From Heliocidaris tuberculata (lineage: Eukaryota; Echinodermata; Echinoidea; Camarodonta; Echinometridae), in the NCBI GenBank assembly GCA_025618425.1, contig CM046838.1, positions 9,741,527 to 9,805,526 of the forward strand: DNA of 64,000 bases, written 5' to 3'. Of this stretch, positions 52,957 through 64,000 are shown piece after piece; the first letter of the stretch is position 1; the number at the start of each line of letters is the position of its first letter. Made by a program: the position numbers and the translations under genes. The notes under the pieces are model-generated. The model saw only the letters and a program-made list of their open reading frames with translations. It was not told the DNA's origin and did no database searches.

Positions 52957-53175
52957 AATAAGCCAGTTCGTAATTAGTACATGGTACAAATGACCCCTAT
53001 TTGTTTGCGCAACCGCCCCTGTTTTGGTGGCCGCGCTACTTGTTTAACAAGTAAAATTATACTGGTGCGGGCATCATGGTGCGTACAAAATGACAGCGTA
53101 TAAAGGTCAATTGTACTCGGTACAAATGACCTTTATCTGCACATGCGCAAACTGTATTTACAAACTGGCTTATTG
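52957..53175. mobile_element. Inverted-repeat MITE, about 218 bp
   Basis: AATAAGCCAGTTCGTAA at the left is the inverse of TTTACAAACTGGCTTATT at the right. Inside, GGTACAAATGACC and TGCGCAA words are directly repeated near both ends. No clear target duplication was found. Confidence 0.6.
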
Positions 53176-54309
53176 CATAGTAGCAATGAGCTACTCCAGG
53201 ATTTCAACAAAGATGTACAGGTACAATGACGTAGAAGATGACCTTGTATTTGAAACCTGGTATGAATCACGAGGCAGCATTTGCCTTCTAAATTATTGAA
53301 GCAAAAGGTGGGAAAAATGAAGTGTACCATGTATTTTGTATTATAATGTTGAACAAATATGAATTCACCTCTGTACAATGTTTACATTGTACCTGTACAA
53401 TGTATATTGGTAGAAAATCATGTGTATTTAGGAATTTATTGAATGTTGTACAACTTTGTTTAGAGAAATTCATAAAAAAAACTATTTATGGCATATTTTT
53501 GTGTCTTGTGCAGTCTTGTAGTACATAAAGTCTATAATTTTAACATGTCAGTTCTCTTTCTCTTAATTTTTTCTTCATTTTATTGAAGAGATATATTTTC
53601 CTGAAATTGTTTTATCACCATTTTAGTGATTGGTGCTTTAATATAATGATATTTGTCAGTAGTTATGTGTATTTTGTCATGCAAGGGTTTTCCTTGCATA
53701 TCAGCAGGCCAATACTACACTTCTAGTTAGTGCCAGTTCAGACCATTAATTGGACATAAAATAACCTTCGCAAAAACAACATTTGCAAGTTCTTGTAGGC
53801 TTGTGTTTCACCAAAATTTTGTAGGTCATAAGTGAATGAATCATGTAGGTTAATTCTGTATGGGACACACATTGGGTGTGCATGAAAATAGTGATTAGTA
53901 AAATAGTCCTGTCTGGGCAGTGCTTTTTAAGGTGTCATTTGGGTTGAGAAATTCAAAGATCATCAGAAAAGGAGATTTTCAAATTCCACCCATTACCTGT
54001 CCTTTCCCCCAGTTACTCTTGATCTATGTGAGTTACCCGAGACATTTTGAATTATAATGGCCTTGGTAATGACAAATTATTTCAATGCGTGATAAAAATA
54101 ATCATGAGCTAGAAAGTGTATTATCGGATTGCTTTTCCGTCCATTAAGGCCTTTATTTTGCTTAATTTCCACACGTTTCGATTGTAATTTATCATCAATT
54201 CTACTCAAAAGAGGGAGGGTATAACAGTTCTTTAAGATTGGAAATTAAAAATTTCGTTTAAAAAATGTAGGATTTAAGGAGAGAAGGTAGTTTTATTGTC
54301 AACATTTGT

Positions 54310-54580
54310 CTTTATCTTTCAGGTTGTCTTATTTAAAAATCTAAATTTTGAAATTCGAATTATTTGAAAATTTCACATTGATATCCGATTTGAAGATCTA
54401 ATCCAATTTAGAAGTCCTACTTTAAAATGCAATTTGGAATTGTAATGTCAAAATCCAATTTGGTATTCTGATGTGGTACATGCACCTTGGTTGGAAATCA
54501 AATCTGGTACATCTAATTCAAAAATTAGAATTCTGATATCATATTCCAATTTTAATCTAATTTGGAAATCAAGATACAAA
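54310..54580. repeat. Degenerate AATCCAATTTGGAATTCTGATAT repeat
   Basis: About eight diverged units of roughly 28 bases alternate AATCxAATTTGGAA, TTCTGATATC and their complements. AT-rich and without coding signal. Confidence 0.6.
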
Positions 54581-54913
54581 GGCATGAGTACTATGAAAGA
54601 AGATTGTACCTTAACTGCACATCTATCTGTAACTAAAACAATGTAAATAATATAAGTACCATGGCTTAGCATAGGAACAAAGGTAAACATTTAGTATTCT
54701 TATGCCGAGCATTATTGTTGAAGCAGTTGTATTCATCATCTCTTCTTTATTTTATTGAATTCTCCTCTGTTACATCTGAAAGAATATATTGTAGATACAC
54801 GAAAGAGAAACATTTCAAAATAATGTAGAGAAGGCAGGACTTTACGATTCATCTCATAAATGGCTCTTCATTACAAATGTAATGTACTGAAAAATTGTAA
54901 CGCTTTTAACATA

Positions 54914-55119
54914 CGTAAAACCAGAAACGTTCGTGACATGAAACGTTCGCGACATGAAATGTTCATGAATTATAAATAACAGCCATTTTCACAGCAAGAA
55001 ACTTTCGCGATTTGCAAAAATTTTGTGTTACATCAATTATGATTCGGTGATTTCGCAAATCTGAACCAGTCGCGAAATTTACGAACATTAAATGAGCACG
55101 AAAGTTTCTGGTTTTACCG
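54914..55119. mobile_element. TA-flanked MITE, about 206 bp
   Basis: TA (54912-54913, 55120-55121) flanks CGTAAAACCAGAAACGTTCG and CGAAAGTTTCTGGTTTTACCG, inverted with one base missing at the left. Internal TTCGCGA/TCGCGAA words recall the MITE at 38526. Confidence 0.75.
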
Positions 55120-55121
55120 TA

Positions 55122-57860
55122 CTCATCTGGGCAAAAGTAGAAACATTTATTTGTATCTGTAGTTTATTGTTGAATGTTTTTGAGTTGGTAAGATGAGGTA
55201 ACCAGCATTTACAATTTCAGTGCATAGATTCCGGATGGAAGCCGTATAGGTACCAGACTTTGATGTCTTTCGATATATCTGTTCTTTATATATAATGAAA
55301 TTACAGGATCTGATACTGATACAATTGCAGTTCTCGAGAATATTAAGTTGCTGGAATATTTACCAACTTGCCATTATTAGATTTGTTTCCCAATAAGAAG
55401 ATACTGGAGAACTTTATGTCCTTTATGAGTATTTGAATTGTATCCTGGCAACAATGTTCAATTGATTTATGTGGTATTCTCCAGTGCTTTCTGCATTCAG
55501 TTGGTGAAGATAATCATTATGGACTGGATAAAATCAATTTTTATATTGACATGTCGTTGACTTTATTTGTTAATTCTGAACCCATAATTTTGCCTCTTAT
55601 TGTTATGTTATAATTGATAGGATTGTAGGCCTTTATCGATAGGTTTTCATTGATTGCTTTCTCTGTCTCCTTCATAATTGTGGATTGTTCCTGTTCAAGA
55701 GAAAGATTTGATGTTCATTTTTATATATCTCAATATTTATTTAAACTTTTTTCCTCATTCTCTTTGTTAACTCTCTACAGATTTTTCTCTTGTGTGTGTC
55801 TGTACAAAATTATTAAAATGTGGCACATTTTTTGTCAAATCCAGACTGGCTTTTTGTATTGATAATTGTTGTTTTTACTGTTGTATTGAGCTTACTCTGT
55901 GGGCTTATATGCAATTATGCATGTGGTGTTATGGTGTTGTATATAGGCTTTTGAGTGGAAAGTACAGACATAGGGAAAGAGAATAATGTTCAAATGGGGC
56001 CAAATACTCCACTTGACGCTACTATGCAGCCAACAGTGAACCTAGAAAAGTTCTGTCTGCTGAAATTTTATGTGGATTTGTAATCGTAAGTAGTCAAAGA
56101 ACATTTTCAGCTTTGTTGCCTATTGGACAACCTTGAGCAAATATTTGGATAATTTGCATATAAAAATCCAGTGTGTTATTCATCTCATGCAGTATAAACT
56201 GTGATGCAATGAATGGATGATATACCAAGGAATTGTATCACAGGTTTCATTGCCCAAGATAACAACACTTAGCATTGGGTGCAGCACGCATATAGTGTAT
56301 AAGTTGTCTTGGGTGGTTTAACATTGGGACGTTTTTGTGACGTTTTTTATTTATACAAATTATGCAAAATGCTCGAAGTTCCTTTAGGAGCAAACGGAGC
56401 TGAAATTGTTCGGAGACAACATGGGAACACTAATCCACAATAAAAATTAAACGGAGAGAACTTTTTTAGGTTCATAAAAAGTCAAGTCGACTAAAACTTC
56501 ATAGTAAGTAAATGCATAAAGAAATTGAGAGAGAAAGGGAGGAAGGGCAAATAGGTGTGCGTGCGTATGTGTGTTGTGTGTGTGTGTGTGTGCGTGTGTG
56601 TGCGCGTGTGTGTGTGAGTCAGAGAAAAAAATGGAGAGAAAGAGATAGAGGCAGATAGGGAACAGAAAGAGACAGTGAGAGAGAGAGAGAGAGAGAGAAA
56701 GGTAGACATTTTGTAAAGTAGATGATATTTGTAAAGTAGAGTGGATTTGTAAGTAAGAGAAATTCGACTTTACATGTCCATTCATTTTACACTCGTTTTT
56801 GTTTTTGTTTTTGTTTTTGTTTTTTGTGCAGAGATTTCCGTTGACCGCACTGAATGTGTATATATTGAATATTAATTTTGGTGGTTATTCTCTGTGTAGT
56901 CTACTCTCAAGACATTTTGGTTGTGTAATGAAACATGGATAAATTGAGCTAGTTATTTGTTCAATCATACTCTAGAACGGAGAAAAACAAGTTTCATGGT
57001 TCAATCCAATGAAGATTTTAAGGAACTCATGATTTCAGCATGATTTCTGTAATGTCACAATTTTTCACTCTCTACTCGCTGACAACATTATCGACGGCCA
57101 TGGTGTATATATATATATATATATACATGGATATCAGGGGGAGGAGGAAGGGGGGGGGGGGCAAAGCATCCGAGCCAATTAACTTGTATTTCAGCGAGAG
57201 AATCACTTTATTTTCTGATCTCTTCTTAACTTGTAATACACATTTTAATTTTGATGTACCGTTTTCGTAGTGTTGTTAGTAACTCAGTATTCAATAAATT
57301 CAGTTATGTGAGCGAGCAAAATCTGGCTAATAATTCCTTTATAAAAAGCGATTACTTTGACAAACTCAACTTAGTACAGAGGATCCAAATTACCTAACTG
57401 ATATGCAAAAGAATGCGCAATGTCATGTCTCATACTGCTTGATGCTGATATGTTCTTGTTTATGTTTACATGTACATTGAAGAAAGCATCTTATTGGTTT
57501 ATTGTCAAAAACGAATTGGTTTATTGTCAAAAACTTCACCAAACAAGCAGCTAAAGGCTGATATTGTGTAATTTACAGATTAAAAATGCATAGCATGAAA
57601 TACAATGGTAATACATTAAAATAATTTATAAAATGAAACAAGAATATCTTGAAGTTACTGATCAACATGCTGATGAAGTAAATGTCACTTGAAATTTTAC
57701 AGAATGAATGTCTCATGCAAGCCTTGGATTTCTTCAAATCATATTCAACTTTCAAACTAAAGAATTGCAAATCTTTTTGGGACTGGTTATAAAAGACAAT
57801 ATAATCAATTTTCAAATAGTTCTAAGTACTACGCCCTGTTTCATAAAACTTTTATCAATA
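55122..57860. other. Intergenic sequence with microsatellites
   Basis: (GT)n at about 56565-56617, (GA)n at 56676-56699, (GTTTTT)n at 56795-56828 and (TA)n at 57103-57125, plus a G run at 57150-57160. No gene was recognised. Confidence 0.6.
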
Positions 57861-57876
57861 ACAAGTCACAACGACG

Positions 57877-58695
57877 CAGTGGCGTATCTACGGGGGGGGG
57901 GGGCAGAGGGGGCACATGCCCCGGGCGGCACTTGAAGGGGGCGCAAAAAACGCAAAATAGAGAAAGAAAAGGGGAACAAATACAAGAAAATTTATGGTCT
58001 TTGAGGAATATTTGTGCCCCAGTCAAAGACAAAATGGGTAAGAAATGGTGTTTAACAGGGTTTGAAATGCAAAAATTTTCTAAAGCTCGGTCGCTTTGCT
58101 CCCTCGCATAATTATTTTGCGCCCCCAATGGCGTTTTTTTAAAAGTGTTAACCATTAATTGATTCTAGTTGCTTTGCCCCCCCCCCCGCATAAGGCAGGA
58201 GCTTGATAAATTTTGCGCCCCCAGATGGGATATAAGTGCAAAAAAGCATTTTCAAAGTAGAGAACATTCGAAAAAAAAAATCATAAATTTGCCTTGCAAT
58301 TGCCTTGCTAAATTCCTCATATATATCTCTTCAGGGTTTTCAGTGATTTTGCGCCCCCAAAATAGAAATGTTCAGAATTTAAAAAGAAATCTATTGCTAG
58401 CGCTAGGTCACTGTACATAAGAAATTTCAATTTCAAAGGCCCTCTGAAATTTTCACCGGGTGAAAAGGAAAAAAAAATCTGACGCTCGGTCGCGTTGCTT
58501 CCTCGCTTATACAACAATTGTGTGCATCAAAACTCATTTTCACGTAGTGCCATCATTTCTAAAAAAAACAAAAACAAAAAACCAAAAAAAAAAAAAAACG
58601 CTCATTAATCTGAGTTTGGGAATGGGGGGGGGGGGGGGGGGGGGTACAGATTTAATAGTTTGCCCCGGGCACCAGAATACCTAGATACGCAACTG
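57877..58695. mobile_element. hAT-like element with intact 8 bp duplication, 819 bp
   Basis: Left end CAGTGGCGTATCTA, right end TAGATACGCAACTG: inverted with one mismatch. Exact duplications of CAACGACG lie at 57869-57876 and 58696-58703. The interior has repeated GCTCGGTCGC/TTGCTCCCTCGC and TTTGCGCCCCC words and a long poly-G. No transposase, so non-autonomous. Confidence 0.92.
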
Positions 58696-58703
58696 CAACG
58701 ACG

Positions 58704-60950
58704 GTTATAATAAAAGCTACTGAAATCTTAGCATTTGTCTAGCTGAGAGCAAATTTGTCATAGATCTGTTGCAATTGTTATTCATAATCTTTTAACATGC
58801 TTGAAAAGTTTCATCTGATTGGAACTCCATTATAGAAAAGGGGAATTCCCAAAGCACTCCTTAGCTCGTTATTGTATTCTTCACTTTTTTCACATACATT
58901 AGTAAAAGAATAACTGATGTTTGCTGTAGAATTTGCCAAGCAAATATTTGCCAAGCAAATAAAATATGAAACTTGTATTCAAGCACATTCCCAATGCATT
59001 ACTGGTGCTAGTGTACCGTGAATATAATACTCTACCAAAGCTGCAAAGACATTCTACCTCTTTAAATTTACTAACTTTTGTTACTCAAGTACTCTGGATT
59101 TTAAATGGATTTTATACATGTAACCCTAATTTATATGAACTACAATTTATTCCATTTGGAAATTAATGAAAACAAGTTAATAAAAACAAATCAGTGCACT
59201 TTCTGCACAATATAGCTGACAAATAAGAAATTACGAATTTTCAAAATGTCGAATAGAGATTGTGTAGTATTCCCCACATTGACATCATATGGATAATTCA
59301 CGATGAACTTTTTTCCAGTTAATTTTACACCGAAGAATGATGAGATATTGTACATGTAGCATGAAATATATTAATAGTAAGCATCAAATGAAAAATGTTA
59401 TGAATTTGTGAAGTATTCTCAAACAAATGAAGGTGAAAATACACGTATAATTATCATGCAGTCATTACATTTTGCATGGTCTATAGTCTATTAAGTCTAT
59501 TCTCTATACCTACCTATAATGTACTGGTGCCTAACTGGGGCCAGACAGTGATCTTGGTGTACCTTTTACCATGTTTACTGGGCAGTAATTTTACCTATAG
59601 CTAGGCTGTGAATGTTATTAGTGGATATATATATAATTGCTATATATTTTAAAAGGAAAACATGTGCTAATGTATATATTTAAAGGATTTGTACACCGAA
59701 GTACACTCTTTTCCACCCTTATGCTAGTACTATAATGCCTGCATTACTCTTGCACGTAATACATCTACCTATTCTTAAACAATCATCATGATCATGTAGC
59801 ACATCTGCCTAGTCTCATATATAGATATTATCAAGGTCGGACTTCCCTTTCCCATTCACATTAAGTTATTGTGTGCTTCAAATCAATTATCAGTATTACC
59901 ATTATACATGTGTATATACATAGCTCTTAAATTTTCTTCTTTTAAAGACCTTGATTCCACAAAGCTTGCGGAAATCAAGATGCGGTTTATGTTAAACCAA
60001 CACAAACATTACTTTTGCTTACCTTTATCGTTTAATTTGAAAGAAAGCAGAAAACTGAGGTGGTAAAATTTCTCTAGCGATTGCACAACTGCATGGCTAC
60101 TATCTACAGAATGAGCCAGAAAAATTGACACTTTTGTATATTGCCTATTGTTTTAAGAGTGAATTGTAATTATGGACGTATTTGATAGTAGTGCATTAAT
60201 TGTAGAGTATTTATCCCCGCTTCTTTTGCATATTCATGGATGGTATCTCATGGTTTGCAGCACAGCAGTCAATTTACGTAACGGGTCAATTACCCACTTG
60301 CGCTAACTTCTAAACCTCAGTGATTTGGAATCCACTGACTGAACAATTAGGGAATGTAAGCACTTCTTTTCACGTCAAGATGGCTTAGGCTGGTCCCAGA
60401 GGTCATTCCAGAATCGGATTACTCCACTGGACTTGAGACATTATTAGTTCTTAATGATTTAGGGCCTGAACCTTTCCCAAGTGGTTCTTCCCGACATATC
60501 TGACGTCTTCCAAGAACCAAATGCCTCCTTAGATAGTTGAAGATCCCTCTGTCGTGGACAATACTTGTTTTTACTGCGATGATCAGCGCCAATCATATAA
60601 GGCAGTATGCACCACATGGTCATTCGCAATCGAAAAATTCAATGAACTTTCAGCTGATTATACGATCTTGATAAACCATTTTGATGGATAAACACCGTTT
60701 CTCGCTGGTTGTTTCATCACCTATTCACCTTCTCGGGTGGCGCAAATGGGTTTCAACCAAGTTACCTAAATTGAGCTCTGTGCAGCCAACCATGAAATAA
60801 CGTCCCATTGATATGATATCACATTACGTCTAGATGTCGTTGTGAGTTCACCCGCGAGATTGCCAGTTTGCACGGGTGTTGAAGTAACCCAGAATTTGCA
60901 GTATATAGCTGCATGCAGAAGTGAGGTCACTGTGCCTAATCTAGTCTAGT
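58704..60950. other. Intergenic sequence without recognised features
   Basis: AT-rich sequence lacking recognisable coding blocks or transposon ends. Confidence 0.5.
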
Positions 60951-61080
60951 TCTGGACTCTTTTTATTGATTTTTTTATTCTCCGACTATACGCGATACGC
61001 GATGGCGCGATCCCGAGAACCTGTTGGCCCCGAGAACCTGTTGGCCCCGAAAAAAAAGAGTCCAGTGCAATTGCTCCACG
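60951..61080. repeat. Small inverted repeat with an internal 18 bp tandem duplication
   Basis: CTGGACTCTTTTT (about 60952) and AAAAAAGAGTCCAG (about 61043-61056) are inverted around a CpG-rich core. CCCGAGAACCTGTTGGCC occurs twice in tandem at about 61013-61048. Both features point to a degraded MITE. Confidence 0.5.
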
Positions 61081-61919
61081 CTGACGTCAGGGGTCAAAAG
61101 TTCACACACAAGTGATTCATAAATATTCATGAAATCACCGTCAATCAAACAGTTCGCTTGCGCTGTTTACGTTTTGCACGTGGGATCCCTGATCTGAGAT
61201 GATCGCGCATACAGCTAGCTCAGCTGTGTGTGCATGCATTATATACATGTACTGTATTGTGCATGTTGCATTCGAATTGTATAAACTCTCTGAGATTTTC
61301 TTGCAAGAAACAAGCTGGCAAACGAGGTGCTGAAAACGGAAATAATTGGCATTTAGGCCTCCATTTGCAACTTTTTAGACTTTAGAGATCAAGGAAGAAT
61401 TGTGGGAGTATATACAGTACTGTGTGTTGGCCTTAAGTCACGCTGAACTTTCATAAGACAATTTTGCATATGTGTGACTGTGATGTTATATAATTTGAAA
61501 CAGCATTTTCCTCGATAACATTGTTTTCATTCAAAAGAATTAAATATGTAACTTAGCACACTGAATAAATTACATGGATGTATAAATGTTTATCAAAACC
61601 GAAATTGTTTGTTGTGATTCTTTCACTCTAGTAGGCCTATAATGAGTTATTGAAAATATGATCAAGGTGATTGTGGAAAGATTAGATATGATTAGATACA
61701 ATTAGAAAAAAAATGTAGATACATGAATTAGTCACTTCAAGTTTGAGATAGTATGCTTAAGGAGAAAAATAAAATGGAGTGATTGCTGAGAAATGAGAGA
61801 GAAAGAGAGAAATATGTACTGAGTAGGTGTGAGCTGCTTTACTTCGAGTCAGCTCAAGAAATCATGCATCTGATGGAGAAAAAAATATAAATGAGTGAGG
61901 AAAAAAGAGAATGAGGGAC

Positions 61920-61977
61920 AGAGACAGAGAAAGAGGGGGAGGGGAGGGGAGAGAGAGAGAGAGAGAGAGAGAGATAG
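61920..61977. repeat. (GA)n low-complexity tract
   Basis: Purine-only GAGA/GGGGA run. The surrounding 61081-62670 shows no gene or clear element. Confidence 0.85.
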
Positions 61978-62670
61978 CGAGATGTGGTTATGCACACACA
62001 AAATTCAATACATGGGACTGTAGCGGATTTAGGAACAAGGAATGACGACTTATTGGAGTATTTGTGCCGTTATAATTTAAAATTTTAGAGTTATGATCAC
62101 ACTCATACAATTAGGAGGTGAATTCATGTACATTTCGTAGAGAAGAGAACGGTTTAAATGGAAATACGACGATCAAAAAATGTACAATGACGTCATTTTC
62201 CATAAACTGCGGTTCTAAGCATTTGTATAGAGCATGCGATTTCTACCTCTCAAGAAAATATCGACATCCTTATGATTACAAGTGGCTGCTGACCCATCTA
62301 AAAATCGTCAAGATACCATTTTACCATCAAATTAAAGCTGAATAAGTTTTCTTTCTTAATTTATAGCTATCTTTGGTGCCTAGCGAGAAAAATGAGGAAT
62401 TTAAGACGATAATCCGAACCCAAAATTTCCGGAACAAAGTCATTCTAATGACCAAGATTTTGATGACTTTTCTTTCTTTTTTTGAAAAAACAAAGAAGAT
62501 ATTTCCGTGGATTGAACTTTTATCTATTAAATGAAAAAAATAATAATTTGAAAATCTTATTCTACGACGGAGTTACGAGCATTATAAAACGGGTCTTCAA
62601 TCACGATCTCTGAGGTCAAATCGAGGTCTCGCCCGTGAAGACTTGGATAAATTTGGCTGACTGAAGTTAA

Positions 62671-64000
62671 TTGTATTTTTTTTGTATTTTTGTTTTTATT
62701 GAAAAAGAACACAAGAATATAACGTATTTACAATGATATCGTGTGCATAAACTATTAAAAGACAAAGCAACTTAAGACAAGACAAGACAAAACCCAAGAC
62801 ACGCCACAACACATGACAAGACAAGACATACGGACAAACAAGAGATACATGACATGACAATGCACAACACCACAGGTAACAATACAACACAACAAAAATG
62901 TCTCTCTGAAGATAAGAACAGCAGAGACCCACCATAACCATGGTAACCGGGACCATAAAAAAGACTAATGCCCAATACACTGATGGCATAATAAACTGCA
63001 AATGAAAAGTGCTCAAGTTTCATCAATAATACATCTAAAATCTTTACAATCCCAAAAAGGCAACGCTCTGTCTGGGGGCCGGTGGGGCTCTGCTGTAAAC
63101 CCATTATTCACAAAAATAATAGAAGTAAATCAACATAACTTGTCACTGACAGTAAGTATCACGGCAAGAGGGAGCGAAATTTATCAAAGCTCAATTAAAT
63201 AAATGAAATCGACCATTTTCTAAAATGTGAGGTTAATTTCCCCCTTTTCTCTGATATCTTATACTCGATATTTTGTTTCATTTTAACAAAATTAATAAAT
63301 GATTGAAACTTTAAATCTACCTGTTGAAATTTGCATCGAATGATATAAAATTTTAGACACAAGAATAAAAATGTAATACACCTGTCATGTCTGCTCCCAA
63401 TGTCAACACCAAATAGATAGCTAAAATCTGAATATACTGTAGTCTCATTGATCTTGACATCAATAAAATCAGAGAGCTTCTTCCACATAGGGGCAACCTC
63501 TGTACAATCACAAAATATATGCTTCAAAGTTTCAGGAAACTTATTACAAAAATGACAAAGTGGTGAATCACTTCTACCTATTTTATATAAGAAAGCATTT
63601 AAGGCTACGGCATTATGAAAAACTTTGAAATAGAAAGACCTTAACTGGGTATCCAACGTGCACATAAAATTGTTTTTATGTATAGCGTACCAATCAATTT
63701 CATTTCTGTCTAAACCAAAACAGTCTTCCCATTTATTTTCAACTTTCTTTCGAGGTAAATCATCTGTAATTCGCAACAAAGAATATGCATATCTGGGTAC
63801 TTTGCTTTTTTTAACCAACTCAAAAACAATCTTATCAAAAATGTTCTCATTGACATCTTTTCGGTTTAAAAACCAATTCATATATAAACCATTCATCAGG
63901 GAATCATATTTGCGACGATCTGTTATAGGGATATTATATTCGATTACTAAATCTTCAAAAGTCTTCACAAAATTGCCACCCCTATAAAGATCAGAAACAT
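62671..64000 (-). mobile_element. 3' end of an L1/Tx1-like LINE, continuing beyond the window
   Basis: On the - strand a long reverse-transcriptase-type ORF end (64000-63195) is followed by about 520 bp of 3'UTR. The UTR includes an imperfect tandem repeat of GTCTT/TTGTC words (about 62770-62850 on the + strand as ACAAGAC). It ends in AATAAAAACAAAAATAC and an A-rich tail at about 62676-62705. The A-rich tail and the gag-knuckle-like end of the ORF fit L1/Tx1 elements rather than CR1/L2. Confidence 0.8.
63195..64000 (-). CDS. LINE ORF2 C-terminus with zf-RVT zinc-binding domain (partial)
   Basis: Open frame from the window edge to TAA at 63195; the start lies beyond 64000. The first visible residues (VSDLYRGGNFVKTFEDLVIE) resemble the linker after the reverse transcriptase in L1-type ORF2 (DL...G.F..FE). 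A Trp/Phe-rich stretch follows (LRSFYFKVFHNAVALNAFLY), then the zinc-binding motif CHFC-x8-HIFCDC (C-x2-C-x8-H-x4-C, about 63535-63490) and a Lys-rich tail. This matches the zf-RVT region at the end of non-LTR ORF2. The reverse transcriptase core itself is outside the window. The frame is uninterrupted over about 268 codons, so this copy may be fairly young. Confidence 0.85.
   Translation of the reverse strand, partial: VSDLYRGGNFVKTFEDLVIEYNIPITDRRKYDSLMNGLYMNWFLNRKDVNENIFDKIVFELVKKSKVPRYAYSLLRITDDLPRKKVENKWEDCFGLDRNEIDWYAIHKNNFMCTLDTQLRSFYFKVFHNAVALNAFLYKIGRSDSPLCHFCNKFPETLKHIFCDCTEVAPMWKKLSDFIDVKINETTVYSDFSYLFGVDIGSRHDRCITFLFLCLKFYIIRCKFQQVDLKFQSFINFVKMKQNIEYKISEKRGKLTSHFRKWSISFI

Noticed and set aside
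53373..53392. Perfect 20 bp hairpin GTACAATG...CATTGTAC
   Set aside because: Too short for a microRNA precursor, and made of the same simple words common in the region.
55976..56081. Possible alternative SSBP last exon
   Set aside because: A short open frame follows, but it lacks a convincing acceptor and does not resemble any SSBP tail.
62696..63104. Two - strand ORFs rich in Cys/Leu/Val
   Set aside because: They lie in the LINE 3'UTR and read through its tandem GTCTT-type repeat.

Overview
The window is eukaryotic and almost entirely non-coding. It carries one protein-coding gene spread over about 43 kb of the + strand, in a background rich in mobile elements and microsatellites. The gene is a single-stranded-DNA-binding protein of the SSBP2/3/4 (Ssdp) family. 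I could place 15 coding exons between 6633 and 49531. All have GT...AG introns and compatible phases, and together they encode about 380 residues. The compact AT-rich introns, the many hAT/mariner/foldback MITEs, the tRNA-derived SINE and the L1/Tx1-like LINE suggest a marine invertebrate deuterostome, most likely an echinoderm such as a sea urchin. That assignment is inference; no species-specific marker was recognised.

Layout. 1-6480 is upstream sequence with microsatellites, three short mobile elements and a SINE. 6481-6632 is a putative promoter/5'UTR with a CCAAT box. Exons 1-4 (6633-17660) encode the conserved N-terminal LUFS/LisH region. They are interrupted by a 9.7 kb intron 2 holding a 3.5 kb inverted-repeat transposon. 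That transposon contains a second inverted-repeat element, which in turn carries the first part of a RecQ-like helicase. Intron 4 (11.2 kb) begins with a 900 bp hAT-like element whose empty site can be seen in a paralogous repeat at the start of the window. Exons 5-14 (28899-43609) encode the Gly/Pro/Met-rich, low-complexity C-terminal part. Intron 14 (5.8 kb) leads to a last exon (49409-49531) whose protein end does not resemble the vertebrate SSBP C-terminus. 49532-62670 is 3'UTR/intergenic sequence with more mobile elements. 62671-64000 is the 3' end of an L1/Tx1-like LINE on the - strand, running off the window.

Function. SSBP proteins bind LIM-domain-binding protein (LDB/Chip) through their N-terminus to form the ChiLS complex, which stabilises LDB and takes part in LIM-homeodomain and Wnt-enhancer transcription. 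No other host gene was found. The rest of the window is best read as a record of transposition. For several elements the target-site duplications can be read directly: 8 bp for hAT-like elements, TA for mariner-like ones, TTAA, 9 bp, and a probable 4 bp.
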